From contig NW_024881296.1 of the NCBI RefSeq assembly GCF_018691265.1, forward strand, positions 2,081,779 to 2,145,778: a stretch of DNA of 64,000 nucleotides, in the 5' to 3' direction. Below are positions 1 to 10,380 of this stretch, one piece after another. The notes below the pieces were generated by a model. That model did no database searches and had not been told where the DNA came from. It saw only the letters and a program-made list of their open reading frames with translations. Positions within the stretch are counted from its first letter, which is position 1, and every line of letters begins with the position of its first letter. This stretch comes from Tyto alba. Lineage: Eukaryota > Chordata > Aves > Strigiformes > Tytonidae. The position numbers and the translations under genes are program-made.

Positions 1-1480
1 GCTTTTGCTAACCTAAATCTCGGCTGTAATTTCATTGTTCTGTGCCTAAGATGCTGTTTGCCCTTTTCAAACAACAGCAGTTGAACATAATTATGCTGCT
101 ACAAACCTGAGCTGCAAAAAAGAAAGCCTTCCTAATATAACCAAGTTTTTATTAACTCTTGAAACCCCGAGCTTGGGACAGCTGCGGGCAGAGAGCTGCC
201 TGTCAGGTTTTAGGGTTCATTAAAGCACACGCATGCATATATCCCAACTTCCAGTCCGTAGCCCCACAAATTAAATTGACGATTCTCACATCAGGCCAAA
301 AATGCAACAGGAGAAATCTATGAAAAATTAGGAAAACTGTTTGACGTCGGGAAATCCGACACTTGTCTGCTCTAACATCTGTAAGTGCCAAAGCCGTATA
401 ACCTTATAAGAGGGGATTTTCTTTTTTTTTTTTTTTGTTAAAAAAAAAGGTAAGTCTATTTTTCTTCTTCTTGCCAGATATAAAAATTGTGGTTAGTGCC
501 TTGAGTAAAGGGCCCTCAAAACTTTATAGTGTTTATCCTCCGTTTGTAAATCTGTAATGATCTATTTAATGATATCATAAGGTAAAAAGTTAAACAGTAC
601 TGTATTTTCTCTTCCTTTTTCTCTTCTGCCTCTTAGAAAGTAATCTGTGTATCTCCAAGAGAGGATTGTGGTTGTTTTCTGAAGAAGCCTATAGGTAAAG
701 GACTTCCATACATCCACAAAGGAGGATTCATAAAGACAGAGACAAGACTATAAAGGTATTATTTTGACGTGATGAGCCCTGCTTGGAAAATATCTTTGAC
801 TCATCCGAAGTAAGCCTCTTTCTAGCCTCCTCTCCGCCCGCCCCCCCTCCCCAAATAGAGGGCTAATTTAAAACATTGTCTAGATATGCTACTTATACAT
901 ATTGAAAACATATTTTAGTGGCTGTGTTTGTTTTGGCAATATATGAACCAAAAAAACCCAATTAAATTAAAAAGAGCGACTTTTAAAAGTTAGAGATTGC
1001 CTTTTAAAAGCTTATTAAAATCAGCATGTTAGATGTCTGTCTTTGAATTAGCTCAGAGGCTTGATTGCTTTCATTAAAGCTGCCTGTTTGGATGTTGCTT
1101 GGTGAATGTTCAAGTCTGTTTTTTTCCCCCCCTTCTCCCCCCCGCCCCAAGCTGCTTCTTGCTACTTGTCAACTTGGATTTTCCCTCCAAATTTGAATGC
1201 AAAACTCCAGGTTTTTTTTAGAGAAGAAAGAGCCATCCCCCCTTGCAAAACATCACGACAAAAATCACCAGCAACCCGAGCCAGAGAGACACCATCAGGT
1301 TAAAAAATATTAAAAAAGAAAGCTAAAAAAAAAAAAGACACCCCCAAAACACTCAGCCTGACCAAACCAAACCCCCTCAAGACCCCACCCCAAGCCACCA
1401 AAAAACCCAAGCCATCACATTGCTCATAGCCCATGAATGCCTTAAAAACAAATGTTTAAACAGGTTTTTTTTTTTTTGAA
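1..1480. other. Gene-free AT-rich flank
   Basis: I see no gene here. The open frames are all at most 65 codons and of low complexity. Visible content is a T15 run (422-436) closely followed by an A8 run, two pyrimidine-rich stretches dominated by C (837-855 and 1120-1146), an A-rich stretch (about 1300-1400) and AT-rich unique sequence around 540-600 and 900-1080. The AT-rich parts have homeodomain-like TAAT words but nothing that singles out a regulatory element. Confidence 0.6.
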
Positions 1481-1489
1481 GCCACGGCA

Positions 1490-1725
1490 GAAAACCTCTG
1501 CATGCTCCGATGGGTTACAATAACAATGCTCTATTGCAATGTAAAACAAGCTGGAGGAGAAAAAGGTGCTTTTTGTTACCATTTTATCAAAGCTGTTCAT
1601 CTTCTAGCTGCAGGCAGCATTTTGCTGGAATTGCAGATATTTCTCTGTCCGGGCTCCTTTGTTTGTGCATCTCATTTGCATATATTTATCTCCAGCTGAG
1701 GGTGCTTTCAGCTCATTAAGGCCTC
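1490..1725 (+). promoter_or_regulatory. Candidate conserved non-coding element, copy A of a local duplicate
   Basis: This non-coding block shares a collinear core with 2728-2830. The shared core here is 1500-1601. It contains an identical 20-mer (1532-1551, TATTGCAATGTAAAACAAGC) and an identical 16-mer (1586-1601). By hand alignment about 81 of 102 positions match with one gap. This copy also has two overlapping SOX-like ACAAT words (1517-1528), a C/EBP-like ATTGCAAT, and a perfect octamer ATTTGCAT (1674-1681) that would suit a POU factor. The short open frames across it have no recognisable domain. Enhancer function is an inference. An ancient exapted repeat present in two copies is the main alternative. 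Confidence 0.55.
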
Positions 1726-1813
1726 CCCTCGCATTATTTCATAAGCCAGCTGCTAGGAGGGATTTCACCTGTGGTGACTGAGAAAAGAGGGGTGAAAAAA
1801 CCAAATTCTTCAT

Positions 1814-1832
1814 AAAAAAAAAAAAAAAAAAA
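1814..1832. repeat. A19 homopolymer
   Basis: An uninterrupted run of 19 A residues follows copy A of the duplicated element. No LINE or SINE body precedes it, so it is not an obvious retroposon tail. Confidence 0.9.
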
Positions 1833-2209
1833 GACAAAACCCAAAAAACAACAATCAAGGAAATCTTCTGACTCTCTTCCCCTATAAATGGGCACCATTT
1901 GTGTTAAACAGCCTCTTGTCATGATAGATGCCTCCTGGGGTCAGGGGGGAAAGTTGATTTGAAGGTCAGCAGTAAAACAACAGACAAACCAGACGCCAAA
2001 CTGGTTCCTTAGCTGTCGGTGGGAGCAGCGGTACAACCAGGTCTTGAACCTTTTTCAACCTCTAATAAAACAGGGGAAGAATCTGAAGTGGAGCAACCAG
2101 GCCCCAGAGGAAAAAAACTCCCACAAATAATATCAATATCGAGCAGCAACGGGAAACAACGGGCAGCTCTCAGCGTTACGGGCATGCTGCTATTGTTTCA
2201 AGAGCCGGG

Positions 2210-2345
2210 GAATTAATTCCACTTATTTATTTAAGGCGTGTCAACTTGCTGCCTAAACCTGTTTCGGTGTCAAGATGAATAAAACTTTTATGGCTCATAA
2301 AATAGAGCCATTCATCTCAATGGTCTTTGTGGTGCCTGGGTTGTT
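2210..2345. promoter_or_regulatory. Candidate regulatory block with a perfect inverted repeat
   Basis: This AT-rich unique block lies between the two duplicated elements. It holds a perfect 7-bp inverted repeat, ATGGCTC (2290-2296) and GAGCCAT (2305-2311), around an 8-bp AT-rich loop that contains ATAAAA, a word like HOX/CDX sites. AATAAA and TTTATGG words lie beside it. Regulatory function is inferred from motif content only. Confidence 0.35.
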
Positions 2346-2514
2346 TTTTTTTTCTCCTCTCCTCCTGGCAGGCTGAGCTGGGCCGAAATCTAGGCGTCCC
2401 GGCGCTACCAGCTTGCTCATAGGAGCAAAGAAAATTTGGACAGGGCATCACAAACTAAACTTCTGGGTTTCATTACAGATGCTAAATGTTAATTCATCAT
2501 AATCACGCACAACG

Positions 2515-2529
2515 CCCCCCCCCCCCCCC
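2515..2529. repeat. C15 homopolymer
   Basis: A run of 15 C residues followed by A and further C-rich sequence (to about 2541). It is the first of several G/C homopolymers in the first 4 kb. Confidence 0.9.
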
Positions 2530-2714
2530 AACCCCTCCCCGGCTTTATCCCCATCCTAAAACCTACAATGAATTTACGTCATCTATATGGAGCTTTGGAC
2601 CAACAGGTAATAAAATACAATAAAGCGTGCTTTTTATCAGGAAAAAAAAAAATCCCATTAATTATAGTTCATGACTACTCTAAACCAAATGTTCAAATAG
2701 TAGTTGGAAATGAT

Positions 2715-2925
2715 GCATAAAATCTCAGCATGTTCTGATAGGTTATAGAGTCAGTGGTTTATTGCAATGTAAAACAAGCCACAGGAAGAGAGGGTGGTTT
2801 TGTTTACCATTTTCATCAAAGCTGTTCATCATGTTGATATACTTATGCTATATCGTGACCCCTACATACGGTGCATTTCATTTATTTATTTTCCAGGTTG
2901 TTGCCACTTTTGCTGCCTTTGCCTT
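2715..2925 (+). promoter_or_regulatory. Candidate conserved non-coding element, copy B of a local duplicate
   Basis: This is the second copy of the element at 1490-1725, in the same orientation and 1228 bp downstream. The core 2728-2830 keeps GCATG, the 20-mer (2760-2779) and the 16-mer (2815-2830) at nearly the same internal distances as copy A: 32 and 87 bp from GCATG here, 32 and 86 bp in copy A. The distal GTGCAT word followed by CATTT is also kept (2871), but the octamer and the SOX pair of copy A are absent. Loss of specific sites against a constant backbone would fit functional divergence of twin enhancers. That is an inference. Confidence 0.55.
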
Positions 2926-2999
2926 GGACAAGTTGAGTAATTCTCTGGCCCCTTTGAAATATGTCTCATCTGCACCGAATTTCTGCCAACAAACCAACT

Positions 3000-3340
3000 G
3001 ATAGATATGGATGTAAGAAATATTATCGTCAAATAAGGTTTTCTTTTTACTTAATCTGAAGCAATTAGTACCTGAATAAACACAGTCTAAGTAATCTACC
3101 TCCTCAAAAGGTAATTAGACTTGAAAAGAGCTGTTCAGCTCTACCCAGGGAAAGCACAGCTCTGATTAAAATGCTTTGGAGATTCGTTTTCATCCCTATT
3201 CCCTTTTGCCCTGGAAAACCTTTTATAAAATCCCTATAACTTTTAATTTCTCCCCATGCCAAACCTGGGGGCCACTCTCGGCCATTGCCACCCCCCGCCC
3301 CCAAATCTTTAACCCTGCTTCTCATTTTTCTTTGCCTCTA
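3000..3340. other. Gene-free unique sequence
   Basis: I see nothing distinctive here. It is moderately AT-rich unique DNA with a short C-rich stretch near 3290-3302. There are no splice-flanked open frames and no repeat signature. Confidence 0.5.
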
Positions 3341-3344
3341 ATCT

Positions 3345-3570
3345 AATCGCTAATTCCTTGGCTTGGCCAAACAGTTAAAAATGTTAAGTGCTGCTCGCAA
3401 TTCCTGCTTGCCTCCCCCTCATATCTGTCTCTGTTTATGGAATGGGCCCTGGTTTCCTCCTGCTCTTGTTCAGCTGTAGGTCTGCAGGTCAGGAGACTGT
3501 AAATACACACAGCGCTGCCCCAACCCATAAATCTGAGCAAAGGGCAGCCTTATATATTCAGATAAGGGAT
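3345..3570. promoter_or_regulatory. Candidate conserved block (weak)
   Basis: Non-repetitive sequence with clustered homeodomain-like and CDX-like words (TAATCGCTAATTCC at 3344-3357, TTTATGG at 3433-3439, CCATAAA at 3524-3530) directly upstream of the G26 homopolymer. The sequence is balanced and non-repetitive, as conserved enhancers often are, but I cannot show conservation. Confidence 0.3.
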
Positions 3571-3574
3571 GCAA

Positions 3575-3614
3575 GGGGCGGGGGGGGGGGGGGGGGGGGG
3601 GGGGGAGGGGGGGG
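3575..3614 (+). repeat. G26 homopolymer with flanking G runs (quadruplex-prone)
   Basis: GGGG, C, then 26 consecutive G (3580-3605), A, and 8 more G (3607-3614), followed by a purine tract of GAAA units to about 3650. A pure G run of this length is rare in vertebrate DNA and is difficult for polymerases, so its exact length may be an assembly estimate. It can form a G-quadruplex in principle. Confidence 0.9.
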
Positions 3615-3784
3615 AAAGAAAGAAAGGAAAGAAATAAATAAAAGAAGAGAACAGGCAGACTCTGTGGGGAAGGAGGCGCTTTGCTATAGACAAAACCCGA
3701 GGTGCCAGCAGGCGCGGGGGGTGAGCCCCGCAGGGCAGACTCCTGCTACCTTGCAGGATGTGCCAGCCAGAGACGAATCTGAAA

Positions 3785-4130
3785 TGTTCACCCTTCTCCC
3801 AGCCCTCCTTGTTTATCTATAAATCATTACAAAATGCATTTTATTACCTTTGGGGCAACAAAATTAAACAAGAGATTTCAATGGCTTTCTTTCCTCCAGA
3901 CCTTTGTCGGTCTATTTTCTCTTCCCCCCCCCCCCCCCCCCCCCCCATTTTATTTCCAGCACCTCTGAAGCTTTCAAGGGAACAGTCCCCCCTGTTATTG
4001 CTTCTCAGTTCCAAGGTCTTAGAATAAATAACATTGTTATTACTCACTTCACCAATTTCCAAGAAGAAATATTGCTGCAGCAAATGCGAGCAGCACTAAT
4101 ATTTGCAAAGTGATAAATGGATTGTTACAT
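3785..4130. promoter_or_regulatory. Candidate conserved enhancer block interrupted by C23
   Basis: AT-rich unique sequence on both sides of the C homopolymer. It contains CATTACAAAATGCATTTTATTACC-type sequence (about 3826-3848), a perfect palindrome AATAAC-ATT-GTTATT (4027-4041) that presents two opposed SOX-type ATTGT/ACAAT half-sites, a C/EBP-like or POU-like ATTTGCAAAG (4101-4110) and several CAGC words. There is no plausible coding frame. The call rests on motif density only. Confidence 0.45.
3924..3946 (-). repeat. C23 homopolymer
   Basis: Twenty-three consecutive C residues (a G23 run on the minus strand), preceded by a T/C-rich stretch. It lies 318 bp from the G26 run at 3580-3605 and in the opposite sense, so the two tracts are complementary. 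Confidence 0.9.
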
Positions 4131-4139
4131 ACCTTCCCG

Positions 4140-5690
4140 TCTGTGTGGCCTCCAGCCATCCTCCGGCCGGCTACATCCCTCCTCAGGGTGGGAGGGAGGG
4201 TGCCTTTGAACTTAGCGGGGTCCAGACACTTAGTGCCTTGCACAAGAGCCTGCCCCCGGTCCCCTTCCCTTGCCCTTGGGTAGAAAGATAATTTTTAATG
4301 GCAAGACCATGCCGGAGATGGGACTGGGACCAGGGAGAGCAGGATCCATGTACCGACACCAAGCAGCCAAGTGAAGATGCTTCTGGCACACCAATTTGGT
4401 GGGTTTTGTTAGTGTTGGGTGCTGCAGGGAGAGGGGTGAGAGGCTCGGGATGTCCCCACGGCGCGGTGGCTGCCCCACTGCCCTCCCCCCAGCCCCCCAC
4501 CAGTGCTGGCACAGCCGCTCCGGTGTGGGGTACCTTGTACCTGGTGTCACAGCCACCTGCCCTTCTCTGGCTGCCAGTGATGTGAAAAGTGGGCAGAAAA
4601 AGGCTTGCAGAAAAGAAAAAAAATTTCAAATTCCCCTCACTCTGTCCCCAAAATGTCCCCAGTGCCTGAATGGGAACTGCAGCGAATACCCGAGATACCA
4701 GGGGTACAGATGCTTGGTGAGGTGAAAACTGGAAAGATGTATTCCCAGTTGCCACATCCCTTGTTGTTCATTAAATCTCTGCATGAAATTATTGACAAAC
4801 TTTCTCAACCAAAGATGATGCTAGGGAGGTGCCAAACTTGAGACCAGTCTGCTGGCCTCCTCCGCCCAAACCTGGTGGCTCACTGCATCATTTCTGAGCT
4901 TAAAAAAAGGTGGCAATTGGAAAATTCACACTAAATGTTTAAGAACCAATAATACCCTGGCTTTCTTTTTTTTAAGCAGTAATTTTATCTAGTTCTAAGA
5001 CATGGTTTGAGCTCCTCAATTTTATTTAAAACAAAATTTCCAAATCAAATTATTCCCAGGACACAAGTCATGCTGAAAAACAATCTGAATGTGTGGTAAT
5101 TAAAAACAAAGTAAAACATTGTGTTTCAGACCCACAAAGAGTAACCTGCTGACATTTCTTAGACTGAGCCTGTTAAGTTTCCAGGCCATGGTCCATAGGA
5201 TAGGGGCTGGGAGGGTTTGGTTTGGATTCCTCGGCCGCGATGAGCACCTCCACCTGAGGTTATCCAGGAACCCGAGGTGATTGTAAAAGCCCGTTATTCC
5301 TGCACAGACCAAAACTGAGCTGCTCTGGGAGCATCATCCCCACTCCCCTAATGTTGGTGCGGCATCATCTGTGGGGCTGGGGTACCACCAGCAGAAGGGG
5401 TGACAGCATCCTTCATCACGCTGTTCTCCCCGGCTTTTTCTCCCTGTACAGCCCCTTTACCTCTTAGGCGGCTGTCAGCAGCCCTAGGAGATACTCACTG
5501 ATGTGGGCAGGTCTCATGTGGTGGTTAAATGCAGCATTATCAGCATCTGCATGGTGCCAGCTCAAGATGGGAGGCGGAGGATGTGTGCAAAGGTTTCAGC
5601 AAGCTGGGGTGAAGGTGTCAGTACGGTCTGGATATGCTAGTGCATGGATAAATCTGTGCCCAAGAGGATGAAGATGGTGGGCTGAAAGGC
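4140..5690. other. Gene-free, slightly GC-richer unique sequence
   Basis: No gene is supported. Open frames on both strands between 4183 and 4755 reach 190 codons but overlap one another in conflicting frames, are proline/alanine/glycine-rich from GC bias, and have no domain. A CCAGCAGAAGGGGTG-like word near 5389-5403 resembles a CTCF core but has a mismatch at a key position. The rest is unremarkable. Confidence 0.55.
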
Positions 5691-5695
5691 TAGGG

Positions 5696-5696
5696 A

Positions 5697-5727
<31 letters not shown>
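5696..5727. repeat. (AT)n followed by T15
   Basis: An alternating AT tract of about 17 bp (5696-5712) runs directly into 15 T (5713-5727). It is a simple repeat likely to vary in length. Confidence 0.85.
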
Positions 5728-8700
5728 CCTAAGGGGTACCTCGATCCATAAATGAAAGAACAGAACTCAGGAATCACTGGAAGAAAATCACCCAGTAACT
5801 ATGGGCAGAGGTAAGAAAGAGCCAATCAGAAGAGATGGCAAAAATATATCTGACAGCTTTTCCTCCTGACCGAGGTAAATACCATCTTTTCTTTTTTCTG
5901 TAAAATGAGAAAATTTGAGAGGAAGGCTGTAAGTTAAAGATAAAGATAGAAAGTCCTTTGGGATGGTCTCTCATGAAAAATACATACAGTTCAATAGTAT
6001 TAATAAAAAGTGATAGTCTGTATTGGTTTCTAATCAAAGAATTAATATAGAAACCATCCATAATACAGTCTCATAAATGTCTATGTCTGTGTACATATTT
6101 ATACAGCTGTAAATAGGCATATAATTATATGTACATATATGTGTGTGTACATATATACATACACATGTGTACATATATACACGTGTGTATGCATGTGTAC
6201 ATGTATACATATGTATATAGAGAGTTGGTGCCTATTTAGAGGTGTAGAAATATACACACATTAATGTGCACATGAGTACACGTGAGTACACACACATACA
6301 CAAATGTACACACACACACACATATATATGTATATGTTATACACACATGCACACTTAAAAACCCAGCTTGCCACAAATGAAAAATAACAAGCGCTGCAAA
6401 ATTATTTAAAGAAAAAAGTAGTGAAATCAGGTGAGAGCTGTGGCAGTAGTGTGGGAAGCTACCTACAGTTTGGAAACATCTAGAAATCTCCCTAAATATT
6501 TACCATCACCTTTCATAATGCCAGAAGCGGGACTGGGAGGGCTTTGAGACCGCGTTTTCTGGAATGATTCCTGCCAGGCTGGAAACCCTGCAAGAGCGCG
6601 TTGCTTGCACTGCTCCGCTTCCAGCCCCAGGAAGCACACAGGTAAGAAGGAAAACCAAAATAATTGGATCTATACAAAACGTCTACATTTGTATAAACAG
6701 CAAGCTTTGAAAATGGAAAAAAAGAAAAAATCAGGTTTTGATTTTTTATTATTTCTTTTCCTCAAACTTCAAAAAAAAAAAAAAAAAAAGTCAAGGCAGT
6801 TCTTATTTTATCCAGACCAGTTCATAAATCCCAAGTCATAAATCCACATGATATCCCAGGCTGCTGGATTTTACATTTGGAGCTCTGAAAGACTGATAGC
6901 TGAAAGATTTATAAAATCCCAGGTAGCTGGAGTGCTCCCTATTGGCTCCACATCTGAGGGATCCCCACGTCCTGCTTAGCCCAGCAAGCTGGATGTATGG
7001 GATATATTGTGCTCAAGCAGCATGCCCCTTCATGTCCTATTTTCAGCCATAGCGAAGGCTAAAATTTGGTCATTTGGGGTGGCTGGGCCCCAGTTATGGA
7101 CTTTTCTGCACAGACATGGGGACAGCCACAAGCTGGGGATGTCAGGAACCTGCTGCTGCCACCTGCAAAACTGTACCATGGGTTGTGTCCTAGATGTATG
7201 ATTTACATAGCTTGTGTGGGAGATCTGACAGTAAACAGCAGAATTGTTTCAGATGCCTTGAATATACATGTGATTTTGTTGCAACATCACTGAATAGGCG
7301 TGACTGTTCAGTAAGAACAGGGTATCACTGCTGGGGTCAGAAGATGATGCTACTTAGAGGGGAACAGGACCAGCCCCTTAGCAAGAAAATGGTAGCTGAG
7401 ATGCCTCAGACAAAGTACACACTGCAAACAATTTAAATGGCAAAGCAGCATGTTCGTGCTCCCCAGAGTGCTGAAAGATGCTGATGTAGTTTGGCTTTTT
7501 TTTTTTTTTTTTCCCCATAGGTTCGGTGGATGTTGCACATGAGACCATCTGTACTGGGACAAGTGTGCCCCAGAACAGACCTTCTGAAGAGTGCCATGTA
7601 TTAGTTGTCTGCTTCCATAGGATGCTGAAAATGCACTTAAAGCCTTCCCTCTTACTTTCCTCTATCCTTCCTCAATGACCTTTATTCGAGCCTAATATTT
7701 TTCTCCAGACTTGCAATGACAGGCATTTTTAATATGCTTCTGTTGCATTAATAAAAAGATAGCTATATATTAAAAAACCCCTCTTCTGCAGTTACAAGAG
7801 TTCCTTTATAGCTGTAAGGCTATTAACTAACATCTTTGTAACAGAGAAAATAAATTATTTGCTTTATATTTCAAATATTTATATTCATGGGTCTGAATCC
7901 ATTGAAGTCCATGTGGAAAATCCTCCTTCACCCTCCTGAGGAAGGATGGTGGAATCAACCTGAGGGCAGCTCTGCCTGTTTGGAGTTTCACTTTCTCCCC
8001 ATCAAAATCCCTGGGTTCATTAGAAACAGTTACCCATTTAAGAGGTCAAGCTAAACCAGACACAAACAGACCAGAGCATTTACATGAGGACTATGTCAGA
8101 TTCACAGCAGGAGAGGTTTTTCCTAGTTATTCTTGAAAGCCAGAGCTTTTCCAAGCCTGTTAGAGGCTCTCACAAGATATCCTTCCCCTTCCCAAGTAGA
8201 ACGTATTTCTTTTTAAACCTCAAACTCCTGTGGATTATATTTATGCCATATTTCATGTTTTCTTCCTGCTTCCTTGCTCTTTATCCCTCTTTCAGCCGGG
8301 TTTGAGTCGTCCTGAGCTCACAGCTGTTGAGTACAAGGTGGTGTGGCTGGGGATGGGGTTCATAAGGACTGCCTGGACCTGTCACTGCCCGACACATCCA
8401 GGCTCTGGGATGCTCTGTTATTCAACCCAGCTTAGCTCTACAGCCCAGGTTTCTCTGTCTGGCTTCAGAAGGGTGATTTTGCTACATTTTTGCCTCCTCA
8501 GCATTTCTAGCATCTTTGACAGTCGTGTTTGGTGCTCCACAGCCACCAGTTTTGAGAGCTTTGCTTTTCTGTACATGCCCAAGCTCCCCAACTTCATCGG
8601 TGTCACTCACACTGAAATGCTAAGGTGGGCTTTGCTGGTTTCTTCCTCATCAAGTAGACTAGGCTGAAATGAACACCCCGGTGCAGAAATGCTACTGGAG

Positions 8701-8980
8701 CAGGGTGAAGGGCAAATGCTCACTCGTGTCTACCAATCAGCCTCTTCCCCCCTGCATTCCCACTTGCAGTGCCTTTGGAAGAAGAAGGATATTTCTTTCT
8801 ATTTCCAGAGATTTGGGATGCAGAATCTGATCAAACATTATTTTTTGCAGTTTTAAACGTTCAAGTCATCTTAAAGTTTCCTTTTATAAAAAGCATCCAC
8901 AAAATCTTTTTTCTTCCCCCTTTTCTTCTAATTCTGTTACCGTTTCGCTAATTAAAAATGCTGTACAAGGACTAGTATTG
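5728..8980. other. Gene-free unique sequence with A/T tracts
   Basis: Apart from the alternating repeat at 6068-6352, this stretch holds A19 (6771-6789) and T17 (7496-7512) homopolymers and otherwise ordinary unique DNA. Around 7885-7925 a GGTCTGAATCCATTGAAGTC-like phrase resembles words common in old sauropsid repeats, but it is too short to call. An open frame at 8230-8667 (145 codons) has no recognisable domain and biased Phe/Ser/Leu content, so I do not call it a gene. Confidence 0.55.
6068..6352. repeat. Alternating TG/CA/TA low-complexity domain
   Basis: For nearly 300 bp the sequence is dominated by alternating purine-pyrimidine words (ACATATAT, GTGTGTAC, ACACATGT, CACACACA), broken by a short unique part near 6217-6250. 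Many sub-stretches are self-complementary, for example around TGCATGTGTACATGTATACA (6189-6208). Such DNA can adopt Z or cruciform forms. It has the look of a degraded microsatellite. Confidence 0.85.
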
Positions 8981-8984
8981 AGCT

Positions 8985-9240
8985 ACAGAAATGAAAGGTC
9001 AATACATGAACAATACTTCATTTGTAAATAATACGGCTCTGTAATCAATTATCCCATTTTCACAGAAGACATATTAATCTAAAAGCAAAGGATGGAGACA
9101 TTTAGAGGATGTACAGAGGGGATCTTTAAATGTTAAATGTTCTTTAGCATGTGCTAAATAAAGGGTTTGGCAGAGCGAAAATGTAGTGCACAGCACCGAC
9201 ACTCCAGGGAGAGTCTTTAGGTCAAGCGATTTGTACCTTC
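8985..9240. promoter_or_regulatory. Candidate conserved block (weak)
   Basis: AT-rich unique sequence with clustered homeodomain-like and GATA-like words (GTAATCAATTATCCC at 9041-9055, ATATTAATCT at 9071-9080, and a TTTAAATGTTAAATGTTC duplication near 9125-9142). There is no repeat signature and no coding frame. Regulatory function is inferred. Confidence 0.3.
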
Positions 9241-9360
9241 AAAATAGTTCTCCATAGCACTGTAAAACCTCTCTGTTGGTAGCAGTGAGATGGGTTAGCG
9301 TTATTTAGGATGATAACTGTATCAGGGAAAATGCTGCAAAAAGAAAAAAAAGGTTATCTG

Positions 9361-9382
9361 AAAAAAAAAAAAAAAAAAAAAA
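9361..9382. repeat. A22 homopolymer
   Basis: A run of 22 A, preceded by an A-rich AAAAGAAAAAAAAGG stretch. There is no recognisable retroposon body on either side. Confidence 0.9.
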
Positions 9383-9993
9383 GGTGTGTGTTTTAATAGG
9401 TGAATCAGCCCTCTTTGTACAGTCATTTGCTTTCCATGAGCAGTGGGAAGTTAATTTTCCTACCCCTCCTTTTTCATAAAAGCAAGTTTTTGGACTGCAG
9501 GCTGGAGCTGAGACACGCTTGTGTGAGAAGCTGTGGGGCCAAGTGCCCTTGGTACCCTGGGCCCAAGCAGGGAAACACCACTCTGGGTAACCCAGCATCT
9601 CACCAGAGCCCACGTGGGATTGTTTCCTCTTCCACAGGTCATGGGGGGGATCTGCAGAAAGGTTTAAAAATATAACAGTTCCTGGGTGTTGGAGATTCCA
9701 TGCATGACTTATAAACATCATTAGGGGAAACTACTTTTCCTGACCTAAAAACAGCTCAGACTTTCCCTCAAATGGAAAGGAAAGGCTCTTGCCAGCTCTG
9801 CTGGGATCTGGGTTACCTTGTATGCTTGTTTACCGAATTTGACAACATAGAGACAATAGAAAGGGGGGGAATGAATGTCATTTCATTTTCATTTTTTGCC
9901 TGTTTGCATTGGATTTGCTGTACGTCAGTCTGTACTCACCTCAGATTTCCAGCTTTAACATTTCTATCTACCGTATGTTGAGACTTAAGGGGG

Positions 9994-10010
9994 AAAAAAA
10001 AAAAAAAAAA
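9994..10010. repeat. A17 homopolymer
   Basis: Seventeen A residues following GGGGG. This is a simple repeat only. Confidence 0.9.
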
Positions 10011-10263
10011 TGCACCTTATACCCCCAACTCTCCCCACTCCCTGTTCTCACCATTCAGTTGATCTCATCCTGTCCCCTGTGTTGCCCTCCTCTGTCCACC
10101 GCTGGCTGGGAGGAGCGAGGAGCAGGCCGGTGGGAGAACCCCACCAATGCGAGCCCTTGCACAGTGGGAGGCTCTCCCTCCCGCTCTCTTCTGCCACAGT
10201 CCCCTCTGCCCTGCTCCCACACCTCCCGCCAGCCAAATCCATTGCCAAGGCCAGGAGAAAGCT

Positions 10264-10380
10264 AAGAAAAACAAAACAGAAAAAAAGAAAAAAATGAAAA
10301 AAAAAACCAAAACAAAACCAAAAACAAACAAACAAACAAAAAAAAAAAAACAAAAAACAAAAAAAAACAAAACCAAAAAA
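10264..10380. repeat. A-rich (AAAAC)n-like tract
   Basis: About 117 bp composed almost only of A with scattered C and G, including three CAAA units near 10324-10338. It is low-complexity DNA. The long lysine-rich or phenylalanine-rich frames that cross it on either strand are artefacts of composition. Confidence 0.9.

Noticed and set aside
3580..3650. Possible CRISPR, integron or other prokaryotic repeat array
   Set aside because: There are no direct repeats with spacers anywhere in the window; the tract is a homopolymer followed by a purine-rich simple sequence. The genome is clearly vertebrate.
4183..4755. Minus-strand open frame of 190 codons, the longest in the window
   Set aside because: It overlaps other long frames on both strands in a GC-rich patch, has a low-information Ala/Pro/Gly/Ser composition and a Phe run from an A tract, and shows no recognisable domain or splice context.
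5385..5405. CTCF-like word near 5389
   Set aside because: It has a mismatch at a strongly constrained position of the core, so it is weaker than the candidate at 37716.
7885..7925. Phrase resembling an old sauropsid repeat
   Set aside because: Only about 20-25 bases match from memory, too short to support a repeat call. The same applies to 28698-28714 and 47070-47090.
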